Notes under the pieces: generated by a model
The model's database searches: none
What the model was told of the DNA's origin: nothing
Seen by the model: the letters and a program-made list of their open reading frames with translations, nothing else
Made by a program: the position numbers and the translations under genes
In this document: positions 63,360 to 64,000 of the stretch, one piece after another
How the letters are laid out: every line of letters begins with the position of its first letter
Numbering within the stretch: position 1 is the first letter of the stretch
Source of the DNA: Streptomyces corallincola
Lineage (GTDB): Bacteria; Actinomycetota; Actinomycetes; Streptomycetales; Streptomycetaceae
Direction of reading: 5' to 3'
Assembly: GCF_019104725.1 (NCBI RefSeq)
Contig: NZ_JAHRXF010000010.1
Coordinates: forward strand, 95,584-159,583
DNA: 64,000 nt

Positions 63360-63829
63360 GAGGTGACCTTGTCCCGCTCGTGCGCCGACGCGGCGCACGA
63401 GGCGTGCTGCTCGGTCGTGACGGCGGCGGCGCCGATGACGTCGGTCTCCTCGGTGTCCACGTGCCCGAGCTGCGGGCGCGGGGCCAGCGGGCCCAGGTGG
63501 AAGACGAGCCGCGCCTCGGTCTTGCCGACGTTGCGGAAGCGGTGCCGCATGTGCGCGGGGATCATCAGGCCCTGCTCGGGCCGCAGGGCGACCGCCTCGT
63601 CGTCCAGGTCCACCTCCAGCTCGCCGCAGACGACGTACACGAACTCCTCGGAGTACGGGTGGTAGTGCTCACCGATGCGGTCGCCCGGCTGCACGATGGC
63701 CACGCCCATGAAACCGCTGGTCGCGCCGACGGTGGTCGGGGTCAGCATGGCGCGCAGGTCGCCGCCGCGGTGCGTCTGGGCCTGGACCTCGTCGAGGTCC
63801 ACGATGCGGGGACGGGGTTTGATCGACAA
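63356..63829 (-). CDS. Cupin-fold protein (WhiE ORFII type)
   Basis: A 157-aa cupin with the metal motif [20 protein letters not shown] and second motif [16 protein letters not shown]. Equivalents in whiE-type loci are needed for the pigment, although the reaction is unclear. TTG 63829 has GGAGG 5 nt upstream. First complete gene of the operon inside the window. Confidence 0.92.
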   Translation of the reverse strand: MSIKPRPRIVDLDEVQAQTHRGGDLRAMLTPTTVGATSGFMGVAIVQPGDRIGEHYHPYSEEFVYVVCGELEVDLDDEAVALRPEQGLMIPAHMRHRFRNVGKTEARLVFHLGPLAPRPQLGHVDTEETDVIGAAAVTTEQHASCAASAHERDKVTS

Positions 63830-64000
63830 CGTTTCCTCCGTGGGTGGGGCGGGTGAGCGGGGTGTACGGGGGTGACTCGCGGCCGGGGCCGTGCCGGGGC
63901 ACGGGGTGGACGCGGGCGGGGAGCTGCTGGCGGGCGGGGGCGGGGGAGCCGGTCGGGTGAGGCGGGCGGGGCGGGAGCGGGCCCGGACCGGGGGGGGGGG
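63830..64000. other. G-rich end of window, no gene assigned
   Basis: The last 170 bp are very G-rich on the plus strand and finish in a run of 11 G. A whiE ORFI-type gene would be expected beyond the edge, but I cannot identify its C-terminus. The G-run may be an assembly boundary or real low complexity. Confidence 0.4.

Noticed and set aside
63990..64000. Run of 11 G at the window end as a special structure
   Set aside because: A homopolymer at the very edge may be an assembly or windowing artefact; nothing further can be read from it.

Overview
The window is chromosomal DNA of a Streptomyces. The evidence is its very high GC content with GC-biased third codon positions, a chaplin gene, a solitary groEL2 under CIRCE operators, a nagK-nagA locus with DasR-type operators, a GAF-PAS-GGDEF protein of the CdgB type, and a whiE-type spore-pigment type II polyketide locus at the right end. 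Most genes are ordinary Streptomyces core or conserved genes. One segment, about 14.3-26.2 kb, is clearly accessory.

Layout: 0-5 kb, a truncated HAAS-like gene, a helicase-associated/WYL-like protein and an XPB-type helicase. 5-8.7 kb, a GT87-type membrane glycosyltransferase, an SDR-fold protein behind TetR-like palindromes, and a short chaplin. 9-12 kb, two tiny membrane proteins and a HelD-family RNA polymerase ATPase. 12.7-14.3 kb, cutC and an HD-domain hydrolase.

14.3-26.2 kb, the accessory island. Two near-identical 161-bp palindrome-ended elements in opposite orientation bracket it. It carries a class III lanthionine synthetase (LanKC), a divergent 68-aa precursor-like peptide, and a tightly coupled six-gene unit on the minus strand: a putative MNIO partner protein, a 54-aa CxxCxxC peptide, a DUF692/MNIO enzyme, an FAD/NAD(P)-binding protein, a 2-oxoglutarate/Fe(II) oxygenase and an ABC exporter. 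I know of no characterised pathway with this combination, so it is the best candidate for an undescribed system: a multiply modified RiPP. An IS481-type element inserted into an older IS3 remnant lies at the right edge of the island.

26.2-31.6 kb, a DinB-GNAT fusion and a MurR-MurQ-PTS block for N-acetylmuramic acid recycling. 32-38 kb, an Old Yellow Enzyme, groEL2, a cold-shock protein, and threonine synthase with a ThiS/MoaD-like protein behind a SAM-I riboswitch. 38-41.6 kb, gpgS, otsA and otsB (compatible solutes). 41.9-46.5 kb, a sugar-binding lipoprotein, nagK, nagA and a PfkB kinase. 46.5-49.3 kb, a carbohydrate-binding membrane protein and cdgB. 49.6-58.5 kb, mostly single enzymes (flavin reductase, acetyltransferases, ArfB, TerD, pentapeptide protein, MFS exporter, rhomboid-like protein, beta-helix protein). 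58.6-64 kb, a methyltransferase and the whiE-type locus (cyclase, aromatase, ACP, CLF, KS, cupin), which runs off the window end.

All calls come from reading the sequence and its translations. No database search was run.
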